A stretch of 64,000 bases of DNA from Acidobacteriota bacterium (GTDB lineage Bacteria; Aquificota; Aquificia; Aquificales; Aquificaceae). Of this stretch, positions 27,451 through 36,353 are shown one piece after another (position 1 is the stretch's first letter; each line of letters starts with the position of its first letter). Made by a program: the position numbers and the translations under genes. The notes beneath the pieces were generated by a model, which did no database searches, was not told where the DNA came from, and worked only from the letters and a program-made list of their open reading frames with translations. The DNA is taken from the NCBI GenBank assembly GCA_003696155.1, contig RFFP01000015.1:1-64000 (forward strand), in the 5' to 3' direction.

Positions 27451-28059
27451 ATGAGGCACCTATACCTCTTAAGACACGCTCAGAGCGAGTACAATGAAAA
27501 GGGTATATTTCAAGGCAGGCTGGACAGTGACCTAACACCCCTAGGGTTTGTGCAAGCAAGATTATCAGCCCAGGAACTTCAAAACAAGGGCATAGAGGTT
27601 ATCTACTCATCACCACAGAGGAGGGCCTACAAAACTGCCCTAGTAATTGCTGATGTTCTCGGTCTTGATGTCCATGTGGATGAGCGCATAAGGGAGATGT
27701 CCTTTGGGGATTACGAAGGTAGACGCTTTTGGGCCATAATGGAGGAAGAGGGGGAGAGATTGAGAGCTTGGCTTTCCAACCCTGTAAAAAACCCATTACC
27801 TACACAGGAGGACATGGGCAAGTTTGAGGAGAGGGTGAGGAGCTTTCTCAGAGATGTAATAGACACCCCTCATCAAAATCTTCTAATAGTGGCTCACGGT
27901 GGTACACTACACGCTATTGTATGCCTCTCCCTTGGGTTGGGACTTGAAAACCTATGGAACGTACACATGGATAATACGGGTCTTACCGTGCTTAAGTACA
28001 ATGATGGAAGGTTTGAGCTTAAAAACCTCAACAAGCTGTGCCATATGACAGTTTCTTAG
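27451..28059 (+). CDS. Second histidine-phosphatase family protein (PspB-like candidate)
   Basis: A 202-aa phosphatase with RHAQSEYN (H9), E82 (REMSFGDYEG) and the second His149 (VAHGGTLHAIV). It is a close relative of pspA in this window but lacks its IDHGKWSG and C-terminal NITCHLGEFY blocks. H. thermophilus is known to have a PspA homologue, PspB, that joins PspA in a heteromer; this gene might be that homologue, but cobalamin-pathway or broad-range phosphatases look similar. TAAAAT lies nine bases before the ATG. Its end overlaps tsaE by 32 bp. Confidence 0.75.
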   Translation: MRHLYLLRHAQSEYNEKGIFQGRLDSDLTPLGFVQARLSAQELQNKGIEVIYSSPQRRAYKTALVIADVLGLDVHVDERIREMSFGDYEGRRFWAIMEEEGERLRAWLSNPVKNPLPTQEDMGKFEERVRSFLRDVIDTPHQNLLIVAHGGTLHAIVCLSLGLGLENLWNVHMDNTGLTVLKYNDGRFELKNLNKLCHMTVS

Positions 28060-28453
28060 CTATATCCTCACAGCCTTGGAGGCTGATGACCCTTCGGTCC
28101 TTATCGAAATCTATTCTTATGGTGCATGTGCAGAAGCTTAGCTCCTCTGCCCACTCTACTACTAAGACACCCTTACCTACAAACTCTTCAAGGTTTAGTT
28201 CTCTTACCCTGTAGAGGTCGCCGTGGATAAGCTTGCCTTTTTTTGTTGGATACTCGTTAAGCAGGGTAAAAGTTGGACTTCTAACCTGATAACCTTCAAA
28301 AATTCCCATACCCTTAGCTATACCCTTTATTAGAGTTGTCTTGCCCGCCCCCAGATCACCACAAAGACATATCACCTCCTTACCCTCTAAGACTTTACCT
28401 ATCTCCTCTCCAAGCCTTAAAGTTTCTTCTTCAGAGCTGGAAATTATCTTCAC
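28028..28453 (-). CDS. tsaE: tRNA threonylcarbamoyladenosine biosynthesis ATPase TsaE
   Basis: A 141-aa ATPase that assists TsaB-TsaD in t6A37 formation, feeding the substrate of MtaB encoded nearby. Walker A is GDLGAGKTTLIKGI near residue 33; the family block SPTFTLLNEY follows, then HGDLYRV and VVEWAEE. The start is GTG. It is divergent from the next gene across 21 bp. Confidence 0.93.
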   Translation of the reverse strand: MKIISSSEEETLRLGEEIGKVLEGKEVICLCGDLGAGKTTLIKGIAKGMGIFEGYQVRSPTFTLLNEYPTKKGKLIHGDLYRVRELNLEEFVGKGVLVVEWAEELSFCTCTIRIDFDKDRRVISLQGCEDIAKKLSYGTAC

Positions 28454-28474
28454 AGCTGTTATATTATAAAGACC
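28454..28474. promoter_or_regulatory. 21-bp divergent promoter with overlapping -10 boxes
   Basis: TATTAT (28462-28467) is seven bases before the plus-strand ATG, and TATAAT on the minus strand (28463-28468) is nine bases before the tsaE GTG. The two hexamers overlap by five bases. Confidence 0.55.
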
Positions 28475-28942
28475 ATGGAGTTTTACTTTTTTCCAGATGT
28501 CTACGCGGACAGGTTTTTAGTGGATTACTACATAGTAGCCTTTAAGCTTAAAGATAAGGGCTGTGTAGAGACAAGAGAATGGGAAGGCAGGGAGTACATA
28601 ACTAGAGTTCTGGATTGGGAGTGCTTTAAAAGGAGTGCTTACGACATAGTTATTTACGAGTTTGGTGATGAATTGGCAAGGTTTTCAGACATAGAAACAG
28701 CCCTATCAGATGCCTACAAGATGGCATGTTTAGAGGCTTCAAGACGTGTGCCCAGCAGTATTGTGCCCGCAACGGGTATAGGAAGCCCTCCCGTTGAAGT
28801 CATCAAGAAGGTTTTCCCCATGCCCTTTGATTTTGAACCCTTCCCAGAGGATGTGGATAGCTTCCTCGACCAACTGGTTAAAAAGGTTGAGGTTCAAACC
28901 ATAGAAAAAGAGCATACCGATGATGACGAAATACCTTTCTGA
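28475..28942 (+). CDS. Uncharacterised protein upstream of hslU
   Basis: A 155-aa soluble, acidic protein that I do not recognise. It begins [14 protein letters not shown] and has a middle region rich in aromatic and acidic residues, then a [19 protein letters not shown] stretch and an acidic tail (HTDDDEIPF). There is no signal peptide or membrane segment. Its last 23 bp overlap hslU in another frame, so the two are probably co-translated. The context suggests a link to protein quality control, which is only a guess. Confidence 0.7.
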   Translation: MEFYFFPDVYADRFLVDYYIVAFKLKDKGCVETREWEGREYITRVLDWECFKRSAYDIVIYEFGDELARFSDIETALSDAYKMACLEASRRVPSSIVPATGIGSPPVEVIKKVFPMPFDFEPFPEDVDSFLDQLVKKVEVQTIEKEHTDDDEIPF

Positions 28943-30269
28943 ACTGCTAGAAGACCTCACACCAAGGCGCATAGTTGAGGAGCTTGACAAGTATATAGTT
29001 GGCCAAGAGGAGGCAAAAAGAGCGGTTGCCATAGCACTTAGGAACCGCTGGAGAAGACAAAACCTGCCCGAAAGCATAAAGGATGAGGTAGCCCCAAAGA
29101 ACCTTCTCATGATAGGCCCCACGGGTGTGGGCAAGACGGAGATAGCCAGGAGGATAGCCCAGCTGATAAAAGCCCCCTTTGTAAAGGTGGAGGCAACCAA
29201 GTACACGGAGATAGGTTATGTGGGAAGAGATGTGGAGTCCATGATAAGGGAGCTCGTGGAGGTTTCCTACCAGATGGTAAAGAGCGAAAAGATGCAGGAG
29301 GTAAGGGAGAGGGCAAAGAGGCTTGCCGAAGAGAAACTCCTTGATTACCTGGTACCTCAACAGCTCAGCTTTGGAATGAGAGGAGCACAGGATACGTCCA
29401 AAAGAGAAGAGTACAAGGAGAAGCTCAGAAGGGGGGAGTTGGATGACAAGGTCATAGAGGTAGAAGTTCAAGAAAAGCTCACTCCCGTAATTGGTATAGC
29501 TGGTCCACCGGGATTTGAAGAACTGGAAGAGCAGATAAGAAACATGCTGGGTGGACTCGGTACTGGGAGAAGGAGAAGGAAACTGAAGGTCAAGGAAGCA
29601 CTGTATGCTTTTGAATTGGAGGAGGCGGAAAAGCTCATAGACCAGGAAGAGGTTGCCCGGGAAGCCATACAGAGAGCGGAAAACTTTGGAATCGTGTTCA
29701 TAGACGAAGTAGACAAGATAGCGGTAAAAACGCCGGGAGTGGGTCCGGGCGTTTCGAGGGAGGGCGTACAGAGGGACCTTCTGCCCATAGTGGAGGGTAC
29801 GGTGGTAAAGACAAAGTATGGACCAGTAAGGACAGACCACATTCTATTCATAGCTGCGGGTGCCTTTCATATCTCTAAACCCTCAGACCTTATGCCCGAG
29901 TTGCAGGGAAGGTTCCCCATAAGGGTGGAGCTCCATCCACTTACCAAAGAAGACTTTGTGAGGATACTCAAAGAGCCTAAAAATGCACTTACAGTTCAAT
30001 ACATAGAGCTCCTTAAGAGTGAAGGCGTGGAGCTTGAATTTACAGAGGATTCTCTGGAGGAGATAGCTCGCATAGCAGAAGAGGCAAACAACAGGACGGA
30101 GAACATAGGTGCCAGAAGGCTTCACACCGTTATGGAAAAGCTTCTTGAAGATATATCCTTTAACGCACCAGAGCTTTCAGGGCAGAGGATAATAATAGAT
30201 GCCAGGTTTGTTAAAGCGAAGCTCGAAGGAATTGTAAAGGATGTGGAGGTAGCCAAGTACATACTATGA
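28920..30269 (+). CDS. hslU: ATP-dependent protease ATPase subunit HslU
   Basis: The AAA+ unfoldase that feeds substrates to the HslV peptidase. It has the N-terminal [34 protein letters not shown] block, Walker [14 protein letters not shown] near residue 60, an I domain of about 120 residues and Walker [11 protein letters not shown]. The C terminus ends YIL, as required for docking to HslV. At 449 aa it is normal. hslV is not in the window. Confidence 0.96.
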   Translation: MMTKYLSELLEDLTPRRIVEELDKYIVGQEEAKRAVAIALRNRWRRQNLPESIKDEVAPKNLLMIGPTGVGKTEIARRIAQLIKAPFVKVEATKYTEIGYVGRDVESMIRELVEVSYQMVKSEKMQEVRERAKRLAEEKLLDYLVPQQLSFGMRGAQDTSKREEYKEKLRRGELDDKVIEVEVQEKLTPVIGIAGPPGFEELEEQIRNMLGGLGTGRRRRKLKVKEALYAFELEEAEKLIDQEEVAREAIQRAENFGIVFIDEVDKIAVKTPGVGPGVSREGVQRDLLPIVEGTVVKTKYGPVRTDHILFIAAGAFHISKPSDLMPELQGRFPIRVELHPLTKEDFVRILKEPKNALTVQYIELLKSEGVELEFTEDSLEEIARIAEEANNRTENIGARRLHTVMEKLLEDISFNAPELSGQRIIIDARFVKAKLEGIVKDVEVAKYIL

Positions 30270-30721
30270 AAGAGTTTGTTGAAAGAATAGAAGAGCTCCT
30301 TCTTCTTCAAGAAAAGCTAGTAAACCTGATGCTCCTTTCGGGCACTAGGAAGTTTAGCTTTAGCGTGAGCTCCGCTTTTGATGTACTTTACTATAACGTG
30401 GAGCTCTTAGACTTGATAGGAGAGGTGCTAAGCGCCTACGAAAGATATCAGGAGGAGTATGGAAAGGAGTATCTACTCAATCTCAGCGCAGAAGCTCTAT
30501 CCTGGATGGGTATTCTACTTCCAGCCATAGAAGACGTTTGTCCCATATTTTTCAAAGAGGAACCGATAAGGGACATTATGAACCTACTACAGGCTTTAGA
30601 AAGGCTTTTAAGAGGTGAGCCTTATCCCATAAGCCCCATAGCCCAGGGTGTGCAGAATCTCTCTAATTTCCTAAAGCATCAGATATACCTAGCACGTAGG
30701 TCCTACCTAAACCTTGCCTGA
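30266..30721 (+). CDS. Uncharacterised mostly helical protein
   Basis: A 151-aa protein that I do not recognise, rich in Leu and Glu and probably helical. It overlaps hslU by 4 bp (ATGA), so it is translationally coupled. There are no Cys-rich motifs, signal peptide or clear membrane segments. The 3' end overlaps the convergent FlhB-like gene by 15 bp. Confidence 0.65.
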   Translation: MKEFVERIEELLLLQEKLVNLMLLSGTRKFSFSVSSAFDVLYYNVELLDLIGEVLSAYERYQEEYGKEYLLNLSAEALSWMGILLPAIEDVCPIFFKEEPIRDIMNLLQALERLLRGEPYPISPIAQGVQNLSNFLKHQIYLARRSYLNLA

Positions 30722-30970
30722 TGTTTTAATAGACCTTATAAAGAGGAGCACTTTGGCAACTGCCCTGTAAAGTTCTGGTGGTATCTCCTCGTAAACTTCA
30801 ACCCTCATGAGTGCAGATATCAGGTCCTTATCCTCCACAATTGGTACTCCGTATCTTTTTGCAATGTCTATTATCCTCTGCGCAAGCTCGCCCGTGCCCT
30901 TAGCTACCACCACAGGAGCTTTATCCTTACCCTCGTACCTTAAAGCTAAGGCCTTCTTCTTTTCTTCCAT
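30707..30970 (-). CDS. FlhB C-terminal-domain-like protein
   Basis: An 87-aa homologue of the cytoplasmic tail of FlhB, the flagellar export switch, downstream of the cleavage site: LRYEGKDKAPVVVAKGTGELAQRIIDIAKRYGVPIVED is characteristic. The membrane domain is missing. Similar stand-alone genes (B. subtilis YlqH) lie beside a FliK-like gene, as here (two bases apart). A role in export control or hook length is inferred. Confidence 0.85.
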   Translation of the reverse strand: MEEKKKALALRYEGKDKAPVVVAKGTGELAQRIIDIAKRYGVPIVEDKDLISALMRVEVYEEIPPELYRAVAKVLLFIRSIKTSGKV

Positions 30971-30972
30971 GG

Positions 30973-32412
30973 CTAAGCTATGAGGGAAAAGCCCTCTCTC
31001 AGTATTTCTATGGTTACCTCTTCCTTTGCCTCTTCTATTTTCTTTAGCTCAACCCTAAACTTCCCAAGCTTCAAACCTTCCTCCTCTATCATCCTTACCA
31101 TACTATCCCTATGAATACCGATAGCCTGCGCCAATTCTCTAATGTCTGTAAGTATGCTTATATCTAGAGCTTTGCCAGCCTTCGGCAATCTTAATATACC
31201 TATAACAAAGCCCTCACTGTATTGAAGCTTTAGTACCACCAAATATTCCTTTCCAAGTTTAAAGAGCAAAGACCCCTTCCCCCCATCTAGGTACACAGGT
31301 ATATACAGAAGATTGTCGTATCTTAGCATAGTGTACTGAAGAGCCGTTATGAAATCAAGCCTACTCAGGAGTTGCTCTGTTCTGTGTCCGTACCGCTGAA
31401 AAAAGTCATGGAGCGCCTTTCCCCTTTCCATAAACCCTTCTAACTCCTTGTAGGCTTCCTTTATGGACTCTTCACTTCCCCCTTTGAGAGCATCTAAAAA
31501 GTTTCTCACCAAAAGACCTACATCCCCCTCTTCAACTGCTATCTCTTTTAACCTGACAAAAGCGCGCGCAAAGTTTTCCAAGGTTGGATTGTTCTGAGGT
31601 CCCTTTTCTACGATAGTCCACAGTTTTCCGGCAAACATATGCAGCTTCTTTTCCTCCAGAAACTTTAAGGCTTGCATGTCACCCCTTGATTCAAAAAACC
31701 TAACCAAGCCTGCATATTCCTCATGACCTAAACCTTCCAACTTTATGACCTTAAACAACTCCCACAGTCTTTTGTAATCTTGAACAAGTTGCTTGGCGGT
31801 TTCGAATAACCCCTTCATGTTCCCAAGGTCTGAACTGTAGACCACTCCCAACTTTGCCGAAAGGTCTTTCATAATTGGTATGAGCTCCTTTAAAACCTGA
31901 GCCTTAACGTCCTCCATAAGCTCCTCAGGCCTGAGCTTTCCAATGAAAAGCTCAAAAAGCTTCCTTTCATAAAAAATCCCAGAGTTGCGCACCGTTTCCC
32001 AGAGCCCCTTTTGAGATAATGGAAGGTAATAGTATCCCTCTGGTTCAAAGACCATGTTTATAATCTCCTCCGAAACAACCCTCCTATATACACCTACCAC
32101 CTTTAAAGTGAGAGGTGATGTGTTCTCCACTTTAAGTTCTATCATGTCACCTGCCTTCAGTATAAGGGATGACCTATTTTCCGCATTTATCTCTGTGCCA
32201 TCTTCTAGCATAAGACCTAACTTACCACCTTCCGAATGGCTAACCCTTGCCCTTATGGGTCCCTCTTTGTTTAGAGACGCTTCCAAAAGAATCTGAGGAA
32301 CGGTGGATAGAAGTCTAACTTTAAGATTCTCGTGGGTTCTCTGGGTTCTGTTAGATTGGGATTGTTCAGTGGCATGCTGTAAGAGGACGCCTTCAATCCT
32401 CCTTATCTCCAT
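30973..32412 (-). CDS. FliK-like hook-length-control candidate
   Basis: A 479-aa protein; the N terminus (about 1-30) is polar, then a beta-rich region (GPIRARVSHSEGGKLGLMLEDG), then helical segments. The C terminus (about 370-470) has a compact alpha/beta region ending KKIEEAKEEVTIEI. The placement before an FlhB-tail gene resembles the ylqG-ylqH pair, where the first is FliK-like. Sequence evidence alone is weak; the call rests mainly on context. Confidence 0.5.
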   Translation of the reverse strand: MEIRRIEGVLLQHATEQSQSNRTQRTHENLKVRLLSTVPQILLEASLNKEGPIRARVSHSEGGKLGLMLEDGTEINAENRSSLILKAGDMIELKVENTSPLTLKVVGVYRRVVSEEIINMVFEPEGYYYLPLSQKGLWETVRNSGIFYERKLFELFIGKLRPEELMEDVKAQVLKELIPIMKDLSAKLGVVYSSDLGNMKGLFETAKQLVQDYKRLWELFKVIKLEGLGHEEYAGLVRFFESRGDMQALKFLEEKKLHMFAGKLWTIVEKGPQNNPTLENFARAFVRLKEIAVEEGDVGLLVRNFLDALKGGSEESIKEAYKELEGFMERGKALHDFFQRYGHRTEQLLSRLDFITALQYTMLRYDNLLYIPVYLDGGKGSLLFKLGKEYLVVLKLQYSEGFVIGILRLPKAGKALDISILTDIRELAQAIGIHRDSMVRMIEEEGLKLGKFRVELKKIEEAKEEVTIEILREGFSLIA

Positions 32413-32416
32413 ATGT

Positions 32417-33274
32417 TTAAATATCGTCCTCTAACACCATAGCTAAAGCTCCTCTCGCCATGCAGTATTCGGCACAATCGGAAAGATGAACGCCTAGGCA
32501 CTCTGCAGGAAGCTTCTCACAAACAGCCTTTAGCCTTGCCTCAATATCCCCAAGCATACCTTTCAAAGCATCTATAAGCCCACCGCCTAAAACAACCCTA
32601 TCTGGGTTAAAAAGGTGCACCATATTCATCAGCCCAAGGAGAAGGTAGCTTTTAAACTCTTCCACAGACCTTAAAGCCACACCATCGCCCTCATAGGCTC
32701 TTTTCACTATTTCAAAGTCGCTTAGCCTTTGCTCTGAGAGTCTATGGTAAAGCCTCTCAAGACCGTAAGAGGAGCAGTAAGCCTCCCAACATCCGCACCT
32801 TCCACAACTGCAGAGCTCACCCCCTTTCACTATAGTATGATGTCCCGCCTCTAAACTGCTACCGCACGCTCCGAGAAAGGGTTTGCCCCCTATTACAAGA
32901 CCTGCACCAAGTCCTGTGCCAACGGCGATAAATAGAAGTACTCTACTTTCTCTGTGGCTATAGAACCACTCACCGTAGGCTCCTGCGGAAACATCGTTAA
33001 CAATCTTAGCTCTCACATCTGTCAATAATTCAGAGAGGTTTACACTATCCAGGGCTCTTATGTTAGGAGACTTGTAAACCACCCCATCAAGGGATGTGAA
33101 ACCCGCTACAGCCACTCCAACCTGGGATGGATCTCCGTCCAGTACTATCTCCCTCACCTTATTGAGGAAGAGCTCCTTGTGCTCTACTATGTGCCTTATG
33201 TAGTGCTTTTCTGTCCTTCCATCTTCCCAGTATACCTTTATAAAGCTTCCTCCTATGTCAACTCCCTTTTTCAT
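32417..33274 (-). CDS. ROK-family sugar kinase
   Basis: A 285-aa protein from the ATG at 33274. The ASKHA phosphate loop is GVDIGGSFIKV at residue 4, the second phosphate motif AVGTGLGAGLVIGG and the adenosine motif VVLGGGLID. The ROK zinc knuckle appears as LEAGHHT...CSCGRCGCWEAYCS. It is probably a glucokinase or other hexose kinase; specificity is not readable. The ORF track starts three codons earlier at a GTG; neither start has a convincing ribosome binding site. It overlaps the preceding gene by 17 bp. Confidence 0.88.
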   Translation of the reverse strand: MKKGVDIGGSFIKVYWEDGRTEKHYIRHIVEHKELFLNKVREIVLDGDPSQVGVAVAGFTSLDGVVYKSPNIRALDSVNLSELLTDVRAKIVNDVSAGAYGEWFYSHRESRVLLFIAVGTGLGAGLVIGGKPFLGACGSSLEAGHHTIVKGGELCSCGRCGCWEAYCSSYGLERLYHRLSEQRLSDFEIVKRAYEGDGVALRSVEEFKSYLLLGLMNMVHLFNPDRVVLGGGLIDALKGMLGDIEARLKAVCEKLPAECLGVHLSDCAEYCMARGALAMVLEDDI

Positions 33275-33710
33275 ACTCCACACGAGTTATCTTTAAACCT
33301 CCGTCCTCCTTATGGTAGCTTAGGCTAATAGAGAGCAACCTCTGGGTCATACCCTTTTCCTTCTTAACAAGGTCTACCACCAGATAACCATTCCTTACCA
33401 CCCTCTCCTCCGCCCTTGCTGGTGCATAGGTCCTTCTGTTGAGCTGACAAGTGCTGACCATTCCCTCCACATCCTTCATCTCCCTTAGCAAGTTCTCGCT
33501 CAGCATATGCGCAAGCTCCTGTGCCCTTTCTCTTTTGCACTCCTCAAGACCAAGGATAAAGCTATAAAAGGACCTAACCTGAGACATCTCGCTTCTCTTC
33601 TCTTTGACATCCTCGAAGAATATGATAAGAGCGATTATAAGGGGGTAGGATATGCCAAAGACAACAAAGAAACCAAGAAGGACATCTTCCTTGTTAAGCC
33701 TCACAGCCAA
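33258..33710 (-). CDS. Uncharacterised single-pass membrane protein
   Basis: A 150-aa protein with one N-terminal membrane segment (about residues 10-32, LLGFFVVFGISYPLIIALIIFF) and a charged domain containing a CKRE...CQLNRRTY pair of cysteines. I do not recognise a family. It overlaps corA by 10 bp and the ROK kinase by 17 bp, so it is an operon member. Confidence 0.65.
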   Translation of the reverse strand: MAVRLNKEDVLLGFFVVFGISYPLIIALIIFFEDVKEKRSEMSQVRSFYSFILGLEECKRERAQELAHMLSENLLREMKDVEGMVSTCQLNRRTYAPARAEERVVRNGYLVVDLVKKEKGMTQRLLSISLSYHKEDGGLKITRVEYEKGS

Positions 33711-34642
33711 CCTTTCCTCTTTACCCAGTATATTAGCACCAAGGTGGTGGAAACCATAAGGAGTAAGGAGTAAGGATATCCGTATTTCCAGTGGAGCTCG
33801 GGCATGAACTCGAAGTTCATACCGAAGATGCTAGCAATAAGGGTTGCAGGCAAGAAGATGGTTGCCAGTACGGTAAATACCTTAACAGCCTCGTTCTGTC
33901 TTATGGATATGAGTCCAAGCAAACTGTTCTGTATGCTGTCTATCTTGTCCATGTAAAAACTCGTGTAGTCAAGGAGGGTATAAAGGTCATCAAGGGCAAC
34001 CTTTATATCCCTCTTTGTCTGTGCATTTACCTTAGGACTCTTTATAAAGTGGCTAAGAATCCTCAGCTTTTCGTTTACACTCTCCCTTAAGGTTATGTTA
34101 AGCTCATCGTAGTAGGATATCTCCTTTATGATTTCCTCCGACTGCTCTACAAACACCTCCTTTCGTAGGTTTCTTATACGCCTACCAAGTATTTCCAACC
34201 TATCACCTATCCTATCTACCTCAATGTTCACAATCTGGGCAAATATGGCCTCAGGGAATTGAAAACCCACTGGGGACCTCTCCATCCTCTTCTGGAATAT
34301 CATTATGGTTGGTATGTCTCTGTATCTTATGCTCACCATGAACCTCCCCTTTATAAAGAAGAGCACAGGTTCAACGCTTATGTCTTCCTTTTGTTGTATT
34401 ACAAAGGATAGGTTCATGTATATGGCTTCCCCCTCTTCCTTATACTTACTGCTTATCTCTATATCACCAAAAACCTCACGGGGTGGCATTTCAAATCCAA
34501 CGGCGCTTTTTAACCAATCTATCTCCGCATCGCTGGGTTTTTCTACGTCAAGCCATACTACAGACTCTCTCTTTATTTCACCAAAATGGTCAAGCCCGTA
34601 CTTGCTAAGCCCCCTATCAAGGCTTGCATAGACATGTATCAT
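33701..34642 (-). CDS. corA: CorA-family magnesium/divalent cation channel
   Basis: A 313-aa pentameric inner-membrane Mg2+ channel subunit. The signature is GMNFEFMPELHWKYGYPY, with the GMN filter between two C-terminal membrane segments (about 250-272 and 288-308). The long N-terminal alpha/beta domain (about 1-240) forms the cytoplasmic funnel. TAAAAT, made in part by the stop of the DUF3501 gene, is eight bases before the ATG, so it may have its own promoter. Confidence 0.93.
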   Translation of the reverse strand: MIHVYASLDRGLSKYGLDHFGEIKRESVVWLDVEKPSDAEIDWLKSAVGFEMPPREVFGDIEISSKYKEEGEAIYMNLSFVIQQKEDISVEPVLFFIKGRFMVSIRYRDIPTIMIFQKRMERSPVGFQFPEAIFAQIVNIEVDRIGDRLEILGRRIRNLRKEVFVEQSEEIIKEISYYDELNITLRESVNEKLRILSHFIKSPKVNAQTKRDIKVALDDLYTLLDYTSFYMDKIDSIQNSLLGLISIRQNEAVKVFTVLATIFLPATLIASIFGMNFEFMPELHWKYGYPYSLLLMVSTTLVLIYWVKRKGWL

Positions 34643-34650
34643 AAAGGAGT

Positions 34651-34656
34651 ATTTTA
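34651..34656 (-). promoter_or_regulatory. -10-like element of corA built on the upstream stop codon
   Basis: Minus-strand TAAAAT contains the DUF3501 stop TAA and ends eight bases before the corA ATG. This is one mismatch from TATAAT. Confidence 0.4.
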
Positions 34657-35241
34657 ATCTGAAGTAAGGTCCCTTATGAGCTGCTCTCTTACCTCCTCTG
34701 GGATGGTTGTAATTGCCCTGTAATTGGGATGGTTTATCTCCACCTTTATAGGCTCCCTCTTGAAATCCTCCACCTGCTCATCGCTGAGCTTAACCTTCAA
34801 AAAGTGAACCACAGCTGCCTTACCGTATTCATAATCCTCTTTGCTTCTCTCGTCAGCAACTGCTCTCACCGTATGCTTGTTGCCTATATGAAAGTAAAGG
34901 TGATCATGTATGCCTACAAGTTGGGGAAGAAGTTTCTTTCTTTCGCTAGCCTCTGGTATTTCTATAAACATAGTTATTGAAATTTCCCCTCTTTCTGGGA
35001 TGAGCTCATTGTAAACATCTATCTCCTGCTGCACTTCCTCTTCTCTTACCATCCTCTCTGACCTTATCATCTCCTGTATTTGAAACCATACGGTATCCCT
35101 GTTTTCAAAAACAAGATGGACCCATGGTTCTATGAAAACCCTTCTGTTTTTCTTCAGCTGTATTATCTCCTGAACCTTTTGAGGTCTTACCTTTTCGTAC
35201 TCGTAGATGTTTAGTATCTCATCCCTTGTTATCTTTCTCAT
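34654..35241 (-). CDS. DUF3501 family protein
   Basis: A 195-aa soluble protein of the DUF3501 family: KITRDEILNIYEYEKVRPQKVQ, RRVFIEPWVHLVFENRDTVWFQIQEMIRSE and LVGIHDHLYFHIGN follow the family pattern. The function is unknown. In other bacteria such genes often lie near rubrerythrin or electron-transfer genes, so a redox role is suspected. AGAGGAGGT lies six bases before the ATG and a perfect consensus sigma-70 promoter is directly upstream, which implies strong expression. Confidence 0.85.
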   Translation of the reverse strand: MRKITRDEILNIYEYEKVRPQKVQEIIQLKKNRRVFIEPWVHLVFENRDTVWFQIQEMIRSERMVREEEVQQEIDVYNELIPERGEISITMFIEIPEASERKKLLPQLVGIHDHLYFHIGNKHTVRAVADERSKEDYEYGKAAVVHFLKVKLSDEQVEDFKREPIKVEINHPNYRAITTIPEEVREQLIRDLTSD

Positions 35242-35271
35242 GTTGGCACCTCCTCTTTTTATTATATGTTT

Positions 35272-35300
35272 ATTATATGCAAACTGTTCTCATTTGTCAA
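35272..35300 (-). promoter_or_regulatory. Perfect consensus sigma-70 promoter of the DUF3501 gene
   Basis: On the minus strand TTGACA (35295-35300), 17 bp, TATAAT (35272-35277). The -35 box overlaps the hisC stop codon (35297-35299). A second TATAAT follows within a duplicated TTTATTATATG-like stretch. The expected leader of about 25 bases contains a strong Shine-Dalgarno sequence. Confidence 0.85.
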
Positions 35301-36352
35301 GCCATCTCCTTAAGCACTCCCTCAAGAGCCTCAAGAAAGGCATCGTTCTCCTCAGGCTTGCCTATACTAACCCTGAGACATCCTTCGAGCCCCTCCATAT
35401 AGGAGAAGTTCCTTACTAAAACACCCTTTTCAATCAGCTTTTTATGCAGAAGGTCGGCTGGAATGTAAGTTCTGAAAAGTATGAAGTTGGCAGAGGATGG
35501 GAAGGGCTCTACCCCTTCCATACTCAGGAGCGCGGAGTATACTCTTTCCCTCTCCCTTATGACCCTTTCCACCTCCTCCTCGATTAGAGGGTAAAATTCT
35601 GTCAGCATGAGCCTGGCTATTACCTGGGATGGGTAAGTTATATTAAAGGGAAGCCTTATCTTCTCTATATCCTTTATGACCTCCTCCTTACCTATCATTA
35701 TCCCAACCCTTAGGCCTGCCATACCTATCTTGGATAGGGTACGCAGGACTACCGTATCCTCTCTTTCTAGGGCGTCTTTTAGAAAGGTTCTCTTAGAATA
35801 GTGAAAGTAAGCCTCGTCCAGCACAGTAAAGACACCCTGCGACCTTATGGAAACTATACTCTTCTCGCTGAAGAGGTTACCCGTTGGGTTGTTGGGGTAA
35901 GAAAAGTAAGCAAGAGCAGGTTTTTTTTCTTGTACAAGCCTTAGACTTTCTTCAAGGTCTATGTCAAAGAAGCTATTCAGCCTTATTTCAACCCTTTCCC
36001 TTCCAAAGACCTGGGCAGATATACCGTACATGGAAAAGGTGGGCACCGGATAGAAAATCCCCCTGTTTTGGTCTCCTATGGCTACGGATAGATAGTATAT
36101 GAGTTCATCAGAGCCATTCCCAAGCATGAGGTTTTCCGTTCTTACTCCGAACCTCTGCGCTACGACCTCCTTTAGCTCCTGTACCTGCGGGTCTGGATAT
36201 CTGTTAAATGGGAGCTCGGATAAAACCTCGGCTATTCTCTTTCTTACATCCCCGGGGAATTCTATGGAGAGCTCGTTGGAGGAGAGCTTTACCCTTGCAG
36301 AAGTCCTTTCTGTCTTATAGGCAGAAAGGGACTTTATCCTCGGGTTTACCAT
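35297..36352 (-). CDS. hisC: Histidinol-phosphate aminotransferase
   Basis: PLP enzyme of histidine synthesis, converting imidazole-acetol phosphate to histidinol phosphate. It has 351 aa and the class I/II aminotransferase fold: SSNEL near residue 24, NGSDELIYY for the phosphate, SYPNNPTGN, VLDEAYFHYS and the PLP lysine in RTLSKIGMAGLRVG. It follows a small gene with a one-base gap. Confidence 0.94.
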   Translation of the reverse strand: MVNPRIKSLSAYKTERTSARVKLSSNELSIEFPGDVRKRIAEVLSELPFNRYPDPQVQELKEVVAQRFGVRTENLMLGNGSDELIYYLSVAIGDQNRGIFYPVPTFSMYGISAQVFGRERVEIRLNSFFDIDLEESLRLVQEKKPALAYFSYPNNPTGNLFSEKSIVSIRSQGVFTVLDEAYFHYSKRTFLKDALEREDTVVLRTLSKIGMAGLRVGIMIGKEEVIKDIEKIRLPFNITYPSQVIARLMLTEFYPLIEEEVERVIRERERVYSALLSMEGVEPFPSSANFILFRTYIPADLLHKKLIEKGVLVRNFSYMEGLEGCLRVSIGKPEENDAFLEALEGVLKEMA

Positions 36353-36353
36353 A

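Noticed and set aside
28947-29840. Minus-strand ORF of 297 aa inside hslU
   Set aside because: Antisense to a certain gene; composition (Leu, Tyr, His, Ser rich) is typical of the shadow frame and no motif is present.
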